A stretch of 33,267 bases of DNA from UBA11704 sp964491805 (GTDB lineage Bacteria > Patescibacteriota > Minisyncoccia > Phycocordibacterales > UBA5272). The stretch lies in assembly GCA_964491805.1 (NCBI GenBank), contig CAZBGU010000008.1:1-33267 (forward strand), read 5' to 3'. The notes beneath the pieces were generated by a model. The model had not been told where the DNA came from. It searched no databases and worked only from the letters and a program-made list of their open reading frames with translations. The translations under genes and the position numbers were made by a program. Below are positions 21,228 to 29,165 of the stretch, in pieces (positions within the stretch are counted from its first letter, which is position 1; every line of letters begins with the position of its first letter).

Positions 21228-21228
21228 A

Positions 21229-21270
21229 AAGCCCCGCAAAGACCTTGCGGTCGTTCGAGGGGCTTCTTAT
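21229..21270. terminator. Bidirectional terminator
   Basis: AAGCCCC (21229-21235) pairs with GGGGCTT (21259-21265), with inner CGCAA/TTGCG. It sits between the TrmB-like gene and the convergent methyltransferase. Confidence 0.75.
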
Positions 21271-21291
21271 CCTTGTGTTGCTCAGTTGGCA

Positions 21292-21972
21292 CTAGGCCCC
21301 ATAAGCAAAGAGGGAGTGTCTCGAGACTCCATGGATAGACATTGCGTCGTAGGTAGTGCAGTGCACATATCGTGCACGAATACTGCGGACAGCTTCTAGT
21401 AGCTCCCGGATACACATGAAATATCCAGTGAGATGGTAGTCAATTCCAAACTCTTCTGGGCCGAGTCCTCGTTCCACACTTTCATGTATACCGAAGACAT
21501 CTGGAAGCGTTGTGTGCACGATCGCTAAACGACCGTGCAGCTTCATTTTCTCAAGGAATTTTTTCTGTATATCGAAGGGGAAGAAGTTAATCAGTGCAAA
21601 AGGTGCACATACGACGTCAAAGAAGGTGCCTTCGTTTACTTCAAGTTCTAAGAAGTTGCCTTCTATCACACTGAGGTGAGGGTGTGTCTCTAGCGACAGA
21701 CGATGAAAGAGCTTGTTAGCTTCGATGCCCGTATAGTTGTTATTGCCGACCATTTCAGCGAGATGTGTGGCGATACCACACAAGCCGGAGCCAATCTCAA
21801 GGAGTTTCAGCCCAGCAGGATTTCTGTTGAAATATAGGCGGATCAGGCGTTCAACTTGGAGAGCTTCTTGTCCTCTTTCGTGAGTAATTCCGAGATAGTC
21901 TGTGATTGCCTGAAACTCATCAGGTGTCATTCTCGATTGAGGGGTCGTGGATCCATCTTGTTCGGTAAGCAT
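21292..21972 (-). CDS. Class I SAM-dependent methyltransferase-like protein
   Basis: 226 residues, M-L-T-E-Q-D-G-S-T-T. Motif I is L-L-E-I-G-S-G-L-C-G at about 57-66; Y-T-G-I-E-A-N carries the acidic residue that usually contacts the ribose; F-F-D-V-V-C-A-P lies near 118-125. Substrate not evident. It shares layout and several segments with the 19185 protein. The N-terminal 45 residues form a helical cap. Only a weak AAAGG ribosome-binding sequence precedes the ATG. Confidence 0.75.
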   Translation of the reverse strand: MLTEQDGSTTPQSRMTPDEFQAITDYLGITHERGQEALQVERLIRLYFNRNPAGLKLLEIGSGLCGIATHLAEMVGNNNYTGIEANKLFHRLSLETHPHLSVIEGNFLELEVNEGTFFDVVCAPFALINFFPFDIQKKFLEKMKLHGRLAIVHTTLPDVFGIHESVERGLGPEEFGIDYHLTGYFMCIRELLEAVRSIRARYVHCTTYDAMSIHGVSRHSLFAYGA

Positions 21973-22136
21973 GTTGGGTGCCTTTGGTGTAGAGGTAAGA
22001 ACAAGATCAAGAAAATTCTCTTGATCGCTTGGTATTATTTTATCCTACTTTTCTACTAGAATGCAATTTTGTCTTCTGAAAATGCTGTTTCATTTACATA
22101 TTCTTTGAAATGGATACATCGTGCAAGGAATTACGA

Positions 22137-22142
22137 TATACT
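22137..22142 (+). promoter_or_regulatory. -10 box of rnhA-comEC
   Basis: TATACT ends 7 nt before the rnhA ATG at 22150. This sets the start and rules out the longer upstream frame. Confidence 0.6.
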
Positions 22143-22149
22143 GGTGTCT

Positions 22150-22662
22150 ATGAAAATGACAATATACACTGATGGTTCATCCCGGGGTAATCCAGGGCCT
22201 GGTGGATGGGCGGCAATTATTCTTACTGACGATGAAGTTGTAGAGCTCGGAGGACGAGAAGATATTACAACAAACAATCGGATGGAGCTCATGGGTACGA
22301 TCGAAGGGTTGCGACATGTTGCTGGTAGATCAGATGCCCACCTGGTTGTTTCGGTTGAGATCTGTACTGACAGTGAATATGTAAAAAAAGGTATGACTGA
22401 ATGGATTGCGGGATGGATCAAGAAAGGGTGGAAGACTTCGACAAAGAAAGACGTTCTTAATCGTGACCTTTGGGAGAAGTTGCTACATGAAGAAACTAGA
22501 TTGAAACAATCTGGTATAACTATCACGTGGAAGTACGTGCGTGGACATACGGGTGTTCCAGGTAATGAGCGTGCTGATACTATTGCCACAGGGTGTGCAG
22601 ATAACGCAAACCATTTGCAACTATATCGTGGAGAACGGTCTGCGTATCCTTTCATAAGATAG
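22150..22662 (+). CDS. rnhA: Ribonuclease HI
   Basis: 170 residues. Removes RNA from RNA-DNA hybrids. The DEDD active site is complete: D8 in Y-T-D-G-S-S-R-G-N-P-G, E46 in N-R-M-E-L, D74 in C-T-D-S-E-Y and D143 in N-E-R-A-D, with H133 in R-G-H-T-G. Somewhat longer than the ~155 of E. coli, with a short basic tail. comEC begins 12 nt after its stop, so both are co-transcribed. Confidence 0.95.
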   Translation: MKMTIYTDGSSRGNPGPGGWAAIILTDDEVVELGGREDITTNNRMELMGTIEGLRHVAGRSDAHLVVSVEICTDSEYVKKGMTEWIAGWIKKGWKTSTKKDVLNRDLWEKLLHEETRLKQSGITITWKYVRGHTGVPGNERADTIATGCADNANHLQLYRGERSAYPFIR

Positions 22663-22674
22663 GACACAAACAGT

Positions 22675-24255
22675 ATGCATCTCTTAGTGGTTGTCGCCCT
22701 CCTCGGCACAGTGTGCGGTATCTATGGAGGAGAGAATCTTGAGTACTCGAGCAATATCGCTTTTGGTGCGATTCTTCTCTCGTTTGCACAAATAGCACTG
22801 TACGGTATATCTCTAAGAATGACGAGGACCGGGACAAGGAGAATGCAATCAGGAGGTGATGTTCGTGGCAATATAATGGGTCTTACTATTCCGCTAATGA
22901 GTGGAATATTTTTTATGTTTGTTGGCGTCGGTATTGTCCGAGTGCAGTTCGCAAGCGAACCACGCGTACTGGTGTGTGAGTCTGTGTGTACCATACAAGG
23001 GGAGGTACGTCAGTCGCCGATTATAAAGGGAGCTGATCAGATTTTTATTATCACAAAAGATGATGTAGGTGATGTGTATGATGTGCAAGTAAAGACATCA
23101 CTTTATCCGACGCTTCTTGTAGGTGACAGGGTGACACTTACTGGGAGAGTTAGCAAACCAAAGTCTTCCATGGAGCACGGCAGAGAGAGATCATTTGATT
23201 ATAGTTCTTATCTTCATCTTCGTGGGGTTGGAAGTGAGATGGTATATCCATCGGTTATGATTGACCATATAGAAGACAGAGACAGTAGCTACGCTGTGCG
23301 GCTCCAGAGGTGGAAGGAAAAGTTGTCATCATATATTTCATACTACGTTGATGAACCAAGTGCTTCTCTTGCTATCGGTATGCTCTTTGGTGGACAGTCT
23401 ATGCAAAAAGAAATAGTAGATACATTTCGTGTAGCAGGACTTTCGCATATTGTTGTTCTCTCTGGATTCAATATTGCTATTGTTATCAGCTTTGTCCTTC
23501 TCCTTCTCATGTTTGCACCTCTTGTTGTCCGTGTTATTGTTGCACTAATCTTTGTAATACTTTTCGTTATTATGGTCGGCGGGGAGCCGAGCGTTATTCG
23601 TGCAACTATGATGTCTTCTTTAGCACTCTTTGCACTTTTGTTGGGACGAGGTTATATAGCGCGACACGCACTCATGATTTCTCTTTTTGTTATAACAATA
23701 TACGAACCACTTCATACGCTTCATGATGTATCGCTCCATCTTTCATTTCTTGCAACTGCTGGCATTGTGTATATGAGCGAAGCAATACATCAACAACTTG
23801 GATTCATAGGTTCAAAGATGTACAGAGATATTATCGCTACGACACTCTCAGCTTATCTTGCAACACTGCCATACTTACTCTATACGTTCGGTTCGATGTC
23901 AGTGTATGCGCTAGCTGCTAATGCAATCATTTTGCCACTTGTGCCTAGTATGATACTTACTTCATTTCTTACTGTGGTGCTCGCTCTCGTACTTCCGTCA
24001 GTTGCTTCCATAGCTGGGTATGGCACAACCCTGTTAGGACTGGCTATTGTAGGTGTGTCACAACTTGTGGTTATGTTACCATTTTCATCAATTCACATCA
24101 CAATTTCTGTTCAGAGTATGTTGCTACTATATGCCGTGATTGGCATAGCTCTTTTCATTTTTATCTCACGTAGAAAAAAAGTTGAAAAAAATTTAAAGAG
24201 TGAAACAGTTGAAACAAAAACAGAGGCAATTATTTCCGATGTTATGTCTTACTAA
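22675..24255 (+). CDS. comEC: ComEC/Rec2-type competence channel protein, without MBL domain
   Basis: 526 residues. ComEC moves single-stranded DNA across the membrane during natural transformation. Three hydrophobic segments in the first ~90 residues, then a soluble OB-like part (about 95-195), then the competence domain with A-I-G-M-L-F-G-G at 233-240, G-L-S-H-I-V-V-L-S-G-F-N at 255-266 and about nine further membrane spans. The metallo-beta-lactamase part usually fused at the C-terminus is absent; a separate protein with that domain lies at 24976. Ends in a lysine- and glutamate-rich tail. Operon with rnhA. Downstream it converges on the DedA gene. Confidence 0.9.
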   Translation: MHLLVVVALLGTVCGIYGGENLEYSSNIAFGAILLSFAQIALYGISLRMTRTGTRRMQSGGDVRGNIMGLTIPLMSGIFFMFVGVGIVRVQFASEPRVLVCESVCTIQGEVRQSPIIKGADQIFIITKDDVGDVYDVQVKTSLYPTLLVGDRVTLTGRVSKPKSSMEHGRERSFDYSSYLHLRGVGSEMVYPSVMIDHIEDRDSSYAVRLQRWKEKLSSYISYYVDEPSASLAIGMLFGGQSMQKEIVDTFRVAGLSHIVVLSGFNIAIVISFVLLLLMFAPLVVRVIVALIFVILFVIMVGGEPSVIRATMMSSLALFALLLGRGYIARHALMISLFVITIYEPLHTLHDVSLHLSFLATAGIVYMSEAIHQQLGFIGSKMYRDIIATTLSAYLATLPYLLYTFGSMSVYALAANAIILPLVPSMILTSFLTVVLALVLPSVASIAGYGTTLLGLAIVGVSQLVVMLPFSSIHITISVQSMLLLYAVIGIALFIFISRRKKVEKNLKSETVETKTEAIISDVMSY

Positions 24256-24267
24256 ATATGGCTTTAT

Positions 24268-24837
24268 TTAAATATGTTTCTTAATCGACTTATATACAAA
24301 GAAAACTACAATACATGCGATGACTAATGAAACGCCGGTTATCGACCCAAGCGAAACTTGATTCCCAAAGTAGTAACCAAGAGAGGTGAGTGCTACTGCC
24401 CATATCCCAGAAGCAATGAAAAAGAGTATGGATGTATATTTTGTTGGGGTGTCAGAGAGTCCTGCAAGTACAGGGATGAATGCTTTTACCGATGGTATAA
24501 GTTTGCCTACAAAAATGTACCACATGCCATGTTTAGAAAATGTTGCATGAAGTACTGAATGAACTCTTGTGAATGTAGCTTCGTCCACCATGAGTAGTTT
24601 TCGAGCAAGAGGTTTGTCATATTTTTTTATTAGAAGAAATGTAATGATGTTACCAAGTGTGTTACCGAGTGTGCCGACGATAACAGTTGGAATAAAGAGT
24701 AGTGACGTTGTTGAAATGAGGTAGCCGCAGATAACATAGAGAAATTGTGATGAAGGAAAATTGATAACACCATTTGATGTCATGAGAATAAAAATTGCAA
24801 CGTAAGAGAATGATGTGATGAGTGAGTGAAGATCCAT
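24268..24837 (-). CDS. DedA-family membrane protein
   Basis: 189 residues from the ATG at 24837. Several membrane helices. G-N-T-L-G-N near the first third and F-V-G-K-L-I-P-S-V-K-A-F-I-P-V-L-A-G at about 110-127 match the DedA (SNARE-associated, VTT) signature; members are undecaprenyl-phosphate or lipid flippases or transporters. The -10 box TATACT at 24844-24849 (minus strand), 6 nt upstream, fixes the start. The gene sits in opposite orientation between the two ComEC-related genes. Confidence 0.85.
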   Translation of the reverse strand: MDLHSLITSFSYVAIFILMTSNGVINFPSSQFLYVICGYLISTTSLLFIPTVIVGTLGNTLGNIITFLLIKKYDKPLARKLLMVDEATFTRVHSVLHATFSKHGMWYIFVGKLIPSVKAFIPVLAGLSDTPTKYTSILFFIASGIWAVALTSLGYYFGNQVSLGSITGVSLVIACIVVFFVYKSIKKHI

Positions 24838-24975
24838 GGGGCTAGTATACCGAATATAGAGTATAGATAACAGAGTACAGACCACTTTGCTACAGACTCA
24901 ATACACATACACATAAAACAGACAAATCCTAAGTGTTCGCTCGCAGGTTTCGGTGTAAGTGATATCATATATGAT

Positions 24976-25881
24976 ATGAAAGAATGGTATAGCAAGTGGC
25001 GTGCGCATGTGAGTACATTTGTCCGAGAGTATGGTAAGGTATTCCTGACACTTACTTCGCTCCTTCTTTTTGGAGTAATGCTTACACTCCTTGTCCTACA
25101 GACGACCCAGAAAGGACTACGTGTGACATTCTTCGATGTTGGTCAAGGTGATGCAATTTTCGTCGAGACGCCGAGCGGTCATGACATGCTCATAGACGGC
25201 GGAGCGAGTAATCTTGTTGTAAGCAGACTTGCATCTCGTCTCTCATATTTCGATAAACATCTCGATGTTGTTGTCGCGACACATCCTGATAGTGATCACA
25301 TCACCGGACTCATTCCTGTATTTGATAGGTACGATGTTGAGCATGTTGTTGTGTCACCGGTGAAGGGTCACACTGACGTGTCAGAAGAGTTGATGACACG
25401 AGTTGAGAATGAGCATGCAGATGTTCATGTTGGTCATGCTCGAGACGTTATCGATTTTGGCGATGGGGTTGTCGCACACATTCGCTATCCCGGTGACAAC
25501 TTTCATGGCAATGAGAAAGATACGAATAATGCCTCTGTCTCTGTGGTGCTAACGTATGGCAACGAGTCGGTGCTCCTTACTGGCGACCTGCCAAGTCAGT
25601 ATGAAGGGAAGTTGATTGATGACGATCTCCCTTCTCATGTAACCATCTACAAAGCTGGCCATCATGGTAGTAAGTATAGTAGTGGTGATCAGCTGCTTAG
25701 TTATATTAAGCCGGAGTATTCAGTGATCAGTGCAGGCAAAGATAACAGATATGGCCACCCTAACCCTGAAGCAGTTGGCCGCCTTAAGACGTACTCAAAT
25801 GAGATACTCTCAACGATCGAAAAAGGGTCGATAACGTTTTTATTAGATGGTTCAACCGTTAAGCTCGATACTACTAAATAG
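24976..25881 (+). CDS. Membrane-anchored ComEC-type metallo-beta-lactamase protein
   Basis: 301 residues. One membrane anchor at about 21-42, then L-R-V-T-F-F-D-V-G-Q-G-D-A at 48-60, the opening typical of the ComEC C-terminal domain. Metal-site motifs: T-H-P-D-S-D-H at 102-108, L-T-G-D-L at 201-205 and K-A-G-H-H-G-S at 226-232. This domain is thought to process or degrade the non-transported DNA strand. The protein probably works with the ComEC channel encoded 0.7 kb upstream. Start set by TATCAT (24963-24968), 7 nt before the ATG. Confidence 0.9.
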   Translation: MKEWYSKWRAHVSTFVREYGKVFLTLTSLLLFGVMLTLLVLQTTQKGLRVTFFDVGQGDAIFVETPSGHDMLIDGGASNLVVSRLASRLSYFDKHLDVVVATHPDSDHITGLIPVFDRYDVEHVVVSPVKGHTDVSEELMTRVENEHADVHVGHARDVIDFGDGVVAHIRYPGDNFHGNEKDTNNASVSVVLTYGNESVLLTGDLPSQYEGKLIDDDLPSHVTIYKAGHHGSKYSSGDQLLSYIKPEYSVISAGKDNRYGHPNPEAVGRLKTYSNEILSTIEKGSITFLLDGSTVKLDTTK

Positions 25882-25972
25882 TGCGAATGGTTCGCATTTA
25901 TATATACTCTTTATATTGATTTTTCCATACGTAAGTTTGTGTTGATTATATAAATTAAGTAAGAGGAGTTTT

Positions 25973-25987
25973 ATGTCAAAACTTTAA
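25973..25987 (+). other. Minimal ORF M-S-K-L with strong Shine-Dalgarno
   Basis: GAGGAG (25963-25968) precedes ATG TCA AAA CTT TAA. One base after the stop another ATG (25989) opens a 75-codon ORF. This could be a leader peptide for translational coupling or chance. Confidence 0.3.
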
Positions 25988-25988
25988 T

Positions 25989-26216
25989 ATGAGAACGGGT
26001 GAGATTGGTAACTTTAGAGCAAATGAGGTAGATTTTGAGACACTTAGTATCAAAGAAGATGTCATATTCTCATCTCTCGTAGTCAATTTTGTTGATTGTT
26101 TGATTACATTCTGTGGTGGGCTCAGTTTTATTTCATGTACCATAGCGTGGCTAGCGTTAGTACCTCAGCAGGTGGAAGCTTTTGGTTTCCATGTGGTAAT
26201 GATGTATAAGACTTAG
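25989..26216 (+). CDS. Possible small membrane protein
   Basis: 75 residues, M-R-T-G-E-I-G-N-F-R-A-N-E, with a hydrophobic stretch at about 31-58 (C-L-I-T-F-C-G-G-L-S-F) and a short C-terminus. Codon use looks coding and the ATG follows the minimal ORF at 25973, which has the Shine-Dalgarno. There is no good ribosome site of its own. It could also be part of a non-coding RNA that continues to 26410. No family recognised. Confidence 0.35.
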   Translation: MRTGEIGNFRANEVDFETLSIKEDVIFSSLVVNFVDCLITFCGGLSFISCTIAWLALVPQQVEAFGFHVVMMYKT

Positions 26217-26218
26217 AC

Positions 26219-26379
26219 GTGTGGTGGAAAGTCCTACAACGACCCACCGCTTCGAGACTGCCTCTGCTTCATTCTTGAATTGTGTGTAAAATAATAAGCA
26301 GTCTATAAGAAACGTCAACGGCAGCCTCTCTACGTAAAAGAGGGAAGAAGTGAGAAGTTTGAGGTGGTGTAACACAAAA
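26219..26379 (+). ncRNA. Candidate structured RNA or 3' UTR
   Basis: Three consecutive hairpins can form: GTGGTGG with CCCACCGC (26220-26250), AGACTGC with GCAGTCT (26254-26304) and CCTCT with AGAGG (26325-26343), followed by the terminator at 26380. GGTGGAAAGTCC resembles the RNase P GAGGAAAGTCC, but no other RNase P motif is present. It may simply be the 3' UTR of the upstream ORF. Confidence 0.25.
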
Positions 26380-26410
26380 ACAAAAGCGCTGCCGAAGGCA
26401 GCGCTTTTGT
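26380..26410. terminator. Bidirectional terminator before rpmB
   Basis: A perfect 14-bp stem ACAAAAGCGCTGCC with its complement around a GAA loop, between a plus-strand unit and the rpmB gene on the minus strand. Confidence 0.85.
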
Positions 26411-26458
26411 ATCTTATTTGCGAGACCTGCTGTGTCTAGCGGAGTCTGCCGTAAAACA

Positions 26459-26662
26459 TTAGAGTTTGATTTGAAGGTGGATACCTTTCTTCATACACGA
26501 TGTGCAGATCTTTACACGAGGACCGTTAGGAATACGAGCCCACTGAAGGTTTGGATATACACGACGGTTACCACAAGGGTTGAACTTGGTAGCACGAACA
26601 GAGTTGGAGTACTTTCCAACAACTTTTGATCCTTTTTCGCAGAGTGGACAGATGTTTGCCAT
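26459..26662 (-). CDS. rpmB: 50S ribosomal protein L28
   Basis: 67 residues, M-A-N-I-C-P-L-C-E-K-G. The body K-F-N-P-x-G-N-R-R-V-Y-P-N-L-Q matches L28. C5 and C8 with a later C-T-S-C form a zinc-ribbon pair, the cysteine-containing version of this protein. Monocistronic. TATAGT and a TTGCAA-like box lie upstream on the minus strand, with a leader of about 25 nt. Confidence 0.93.
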   Translation of the reverse strand: MANICPLCEKGSKVVGKYSNSVRATKFNPCGNRRVYPNLQWARIPNGPRVKICTSCMKKGIHLQIKL

Positions 26663-27046
26663 AGGTTTTTAGTTAGTTGTCATATCTTACTATATAAATC
26701 GACTTCTTGCAAGCACAGTATCGTGTTCAGTGTAATGATAAAAGCCTGTAGCTACTAGCTTGTAGCCTTTAGTTTTTTAATCGAAAGAATTCTCCGATGC
26801 TCTGCATCGGCACACCTTCTCCCGTATTGTCACCATCGCGCATGCTGGCAAACTACCAAGTTCGGTTCTTGGAACACCCTAATGTCTAGTACCTGGACCC
26901 CGGATCAAGTCCGGATAATAGTCGATATCTCATATGTTTGCATCGAGGTAGCTGATTTTCAATATATGCCCCGTCTTTGCAAGTCTTTGTAATGGTTCTT
27001 CTGACTAATAAGCTGCAAGCTACAGTCCAAAAGCAGTTCGCTGTGG
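26663..27046. repeat. Intergenic region with degenerate repeats
   Basis: About 380 bp without a gene. It holds GTAGCTACTAGCTTGTAGC (26748-26766) and AAGCTGCAAGCTACAG (27010-27025), members of an AGCTTGTAGC-type repeat also seen before rpsG. There is also the hairpin CCGATGC/GCATCGG around TCT (26797-26813), and CCTGGACCCCGGATCAAGTC followed by CGG (26892-26914), a half-copy of a widespread GACCCCGGATCAAGTCCGGG-type palindrome. Confidence 0.45.
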
Positions 27047-27052
27047 TATTAT
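27047..27052 (+). promoter_or_regulatory. -10 box of the M50 protease gene
   Basis: TATTAT ends 9 nt before the ATG at 27062. Confidence 0.5.
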
Positions 27053-27061
27053 GTTTCATAT

Positions 27062-27682
27062 ATGAATGAATTAGTTGGAATTTCACAAGGAGTGTTTCCG
27101 TTTCTCATTATTATCTTCTCAATCATCGTGCATGAGGTTGGTCATGGCTACGCTGCCTTTGTACAAGGGGACAGAACGGCACATCGTGCAGGAAGGCTAA
27201 CCCTCAACCCCCTTTCTCATATAGATATGTTTGGATCTGTGATTGTTCCGTTAATCGCGTTCCTCACTGCTGGCACATTCTTCGGGTGGGCAAAACCCGT
27301 TCCATACAACCCTTATAACATCCGCACTCGTATAGGGCTTGCATTTGTTGCTTCTGCGGGGATACTTACCAACCTACTTCTTGCATTTCTTGCTGGGGTA
27401 ATTTTCAAGCTCCTTTTTGTGCAAGGGGTTTTGACTCCTTCATTTGGAAAGGCAATCTTTACAATCATCTCTGTTAACGTTTCACTCGCATTTTTTAATC
27501 TCATCCCTATCCCGCCGTTTGATGGAATGGGTATCCTCGAAGCATTGTTCCCCAGACTTTCCATTAAAAGTAGTTTCATATACAACCCGCTTTATATGAT
27601 TGGAGCAATTATCACAGCATCTGTCCTTTATGGTATCTTCATGCCATACGTATTTTCTTTTGTAGAATCAGTGCTTCTTTAG
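27062..27682 (+). CDS. Site-2-protease-like (M50) membrane metalloprotease
   Basis: 206 residues, polytopic. The active site H-E-V-G-H at 24-28 lies in the first membrane helix; the third zinc ligand is D154 in N-L-I-P-I-P-P-F-D-G at 146-155. This compact form without a PDZ domain belongs to the minimal M50B group. Such proteases cut within the membrane; the substrate is unknown, and a sigma-factor or membrane-protein turnover role cannot be chosen from sequence. Short gap (62 nt) to the next gene, which has its own -10 box. Confidence 0.88.
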   Translation: MNELVGISQGVFPFLIIIFSIIVHEVGHGYAAFVQGDRTAHRAGRLTLNPLSHIDMFGSVIVPLIAFLTAGTFFGWAKPVPYNPYNIRTRIGLAFVASAGILTNLLLAFLAGVIFKLLFVQGVLTPSFGKAIFTIISVNVSLAFFNLIPIPPFDGMGILEALFPRLSIKSSFIYNPLYMIGAIITASVLYGIFMPYVFSFVESVLL

Positions 27683-27731
27683 GTTTGCGATGACAGTGTA
27701 TAACTGTCTTTTATATTTGTCTCTTATGCTC

Positions 27732-27737
27732 TATACT
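27732..27737 (+). promoter_or_regulatory. -10 box of the 27745 gene
   Basis: TATACT ends 7 nt before the ATG, implying a leaderless transcript. Confidence 0.55.
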
Positions 27738-27744
27738 GTATACA

Positions 27745-28326
27745 ATGAAACGTATTGCTATACATACTGAGCAAAAAAAACAAACAAAGAAGACTTTGCT
27801 CAGGACCAGTGCTTCACCATCAAGGATATTCTCATCAGGTGTAAAAAACACTACAAAAAATGTAACCAAAAAAACTTCTAGTGCTCACTCGAAAAAAACT
27901 GGATCTACAGCAATCACCAAGACGAACTACTCGTCGTTTGGGAGAAAAGTGAAACGATATGCAAAACAAAGTGTTCGATCGATGCTTCTATCTCGCGGGT
28001 TTCATATTGCAAGTAAAGTAGTGTCGCTTGTTGTTGTTTGTTCATTGTTAATGTACGGATCATACCGTTTCATTGGAAAGACATTTGCAAACGAAGTTGT
28101 TGTTTCACAGTCAGAAATAATTGCTCGGGTGGCAAAACTTACATATCTACCCGAAGGAGATCCATACGAAATAGTTCGTGTCCAAGATGGGGAGGATTTG
28201 AAAAAGCAAAATCCTTTCTATAAAGATATCAAGGAAGGAGACTATATTCTTATGTACAAGGAGATGGCGGTTATATATGACTTGCGCAATAATACAATAG
28301 TTAACATGAAGAAGGTTGATCATTAG
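27745..28326 (+). CDS. One-span membrane protein of a CPR type, unknown function
   Basis: 193 residues. A lysine/threonine/serine-rich, probably disordered N-terminus (about 1-80), one membrane helix at about 90-106, and a conserved-looking outer domain: V-A-K-L-T-Y-L-P-E-G-D-P near 130, L-K-K-Q-N-P-F-Y at about 151-158 and G-D-Y-I-L-M-Y near 165. In my experience proteins with this ending (L-P-E-G, then Q-P-F-F, then G-D-K-V-L-I-Y) are common in Patescibacteria genomes and have no assigned function. The basic N-terminus should lie in the cytoplasm and may touch nucleic acid or the membrane. Lineage claim from memory, not tested. Confidence 0.72.
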   Translation: MKRIAIHTEQKKQTKKTLLRTSASPSRIFSSGVKNTTKNVTKKTSSAHSKKTGSTAITKTNYSSFGRKVKRYAKQSVRSMLLSRGFHIASKVVSLVVVCSLLMYGSYRFIGKTFANEVVVSQSEIIARVAKLTYLPEGDPYEIVRVQDGEDLKKQNPFYKDIKEGDYILMYKEMAVIYDLRNNTIVNMKKVDH

Positions 28327-28339
28327 CCGTATATTCCTT

Positions 28340-28360
28340 AGTATCATCTTATTTGATACT
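28340..28360 (+). terminator. Hairpin after the 27745 gene
   Basis: AGTATCA and TGATACT form a perfect 7-bp stem, followed by ATCTTTGTCTT. Confidence 0.55.
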
Positions 28361-28398
28361 ATCTTTGTCTTAATAGTGGCCTTGGTATTGCCTCCAAA

Positions 28399-28450
28399 GT
28401 GCTACCACACGCATCCTTCCTTTTTGAAGTTCGTTTCCTTGTGGTATCAC
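28399..28450. promoter_or_regulatory. Inverted repeat upstream of the rpsL promoter
   Basis: GTGCTACCACA (28399-28409) and TGTGGTATCAC (28440-28450) pair at 10 of 11 positions with a 30-nt loop. It lies upstream of the -35 box, so it would act at the DNA level. Confidence 0.35.
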
Positions 28451-28471
28451 GTGTAGCGAGTACCGTGTCGC

Positions 28472-28500
28472 TTGCAAAAAAGCTATTCGTCTGGTAGTAT
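28472..28500 (+). promoter_or_regulatory. rpsL promoter
   Basis: TTGCAA (28472-28477), a 17-nt spacer and TAGTAT (28495-28500), 22 nt before the rpsL ATG. Confidence 0.65.
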
Positions 28501-28522
28501 GCTACTACTATTTATATATTTT

Positions 28523-28963
28523 ATGCCAACAATTAATCAGCTCATCAAGAAATCCCGCGCTCAAGTCGTACGCAAGTCACGTTCGGTTGCTATGACACGT
28601 GGTTTCAATGCGATCCAGAATAAGCCTAACTTCTACGATTCACCATTTAAGCGCGGTGTGTGTATTAAGGTGACAACAACAACACCTAAGAAGCCTAACT
28701 CTGCGCTTCGTAAGATTGCACGTGTTCGCCTCACAAACGGCATGGAAGTAACGGCATATATCCCTGGTGAAGGTCACAAGCTTCAGGAACACTCAGTAGT
28801 TGTTCTTCGTGGTGGTCGAGTGAAGGATTTGGCTGGTGTGCGTTATCATATTGTTCGCGGACGACTTGATGCAACACCTGTAGATAAACGCCGCCAAGGC
28901 CGATCACTCTATGGAGCGAAACGACCAAAGGCAGGAGCAGCTGCACCAACAAAGAAGAAGTAA
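28523..28963 (+). CDS. rpsL: 30S ribosomal protein S12
   Basis: 146 residues, M-P-T-I-N-Q-L-I-K-K. Contains T-T-T-P-K-K-P-N-S-A-L-R-K and G-E-G-H-K-L-Q-E-H-S, the decoding-site loops. The second reads K where most bacteria have N (G-H-N-L-Q-E). The C-terminus has an extra A/K-rich tail after R-S-L-Y-G-A-K. The ATG at 28523 is the standard N-terminus; the upstream frame overlaps the promoter. Unlike the usual str operon, rpsG is not next: it lies 3.5 kb downstream. Confidence 0.97.
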   Translation: MPTINQLIKKSRAQVVRKSRSVAMTRGFNAIQNKPNFYDSPFKRGVCIKVTTTTPKKPNSALRKIARVRLTNGMEVTAYIPGEGHKLQEHSVVVLRGGRVKDLAGVRYHIVRGRLDATPVDKRRQGRSLYGAKRPKAGAAAPTKKK

Positions 28964-29024
28964 CTCATATTTGACATGTTGCTAGAAATGCTTAAGTAAC
29001 ATAGAGAAATACATGGATTGATAC

Positions 29025-29059
29025 ATAGAAAAGTGCGGCCGTAGGTCGCACTTTTCTAT
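29025..29059. terminator. rpsL terminator
   Basis: ATAGAAAAGTGCGGCC pairs with GGTCGCACTTTTCTAT (one G-T pair), with a GTA loop. Confidence 0.82.
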
Positions 29060-29165
29060 TGTGGCTTAAATATGTTAGGATGCAGACTGTCTTGTTTTGT
29101 TCTGTAGATTTTTCTACAGGATTTTCGAACATGCAGTTTGTTTTTATTTGAGAGGGGAACATTCC

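Noticed and set aside
22131..22709. 192-codon minus-strand frame over rnhA
   Set aside because: Shadow of rnhA, whose active-site residues are all in the plus-strand frame.
26228..26245. GGTGGAAAGTCC as part of RNase P RNA
   Set aside because: Only this one motif resembles RNase P; the partner P4 strand and other conserved regions are missing and the stretch is far too short.
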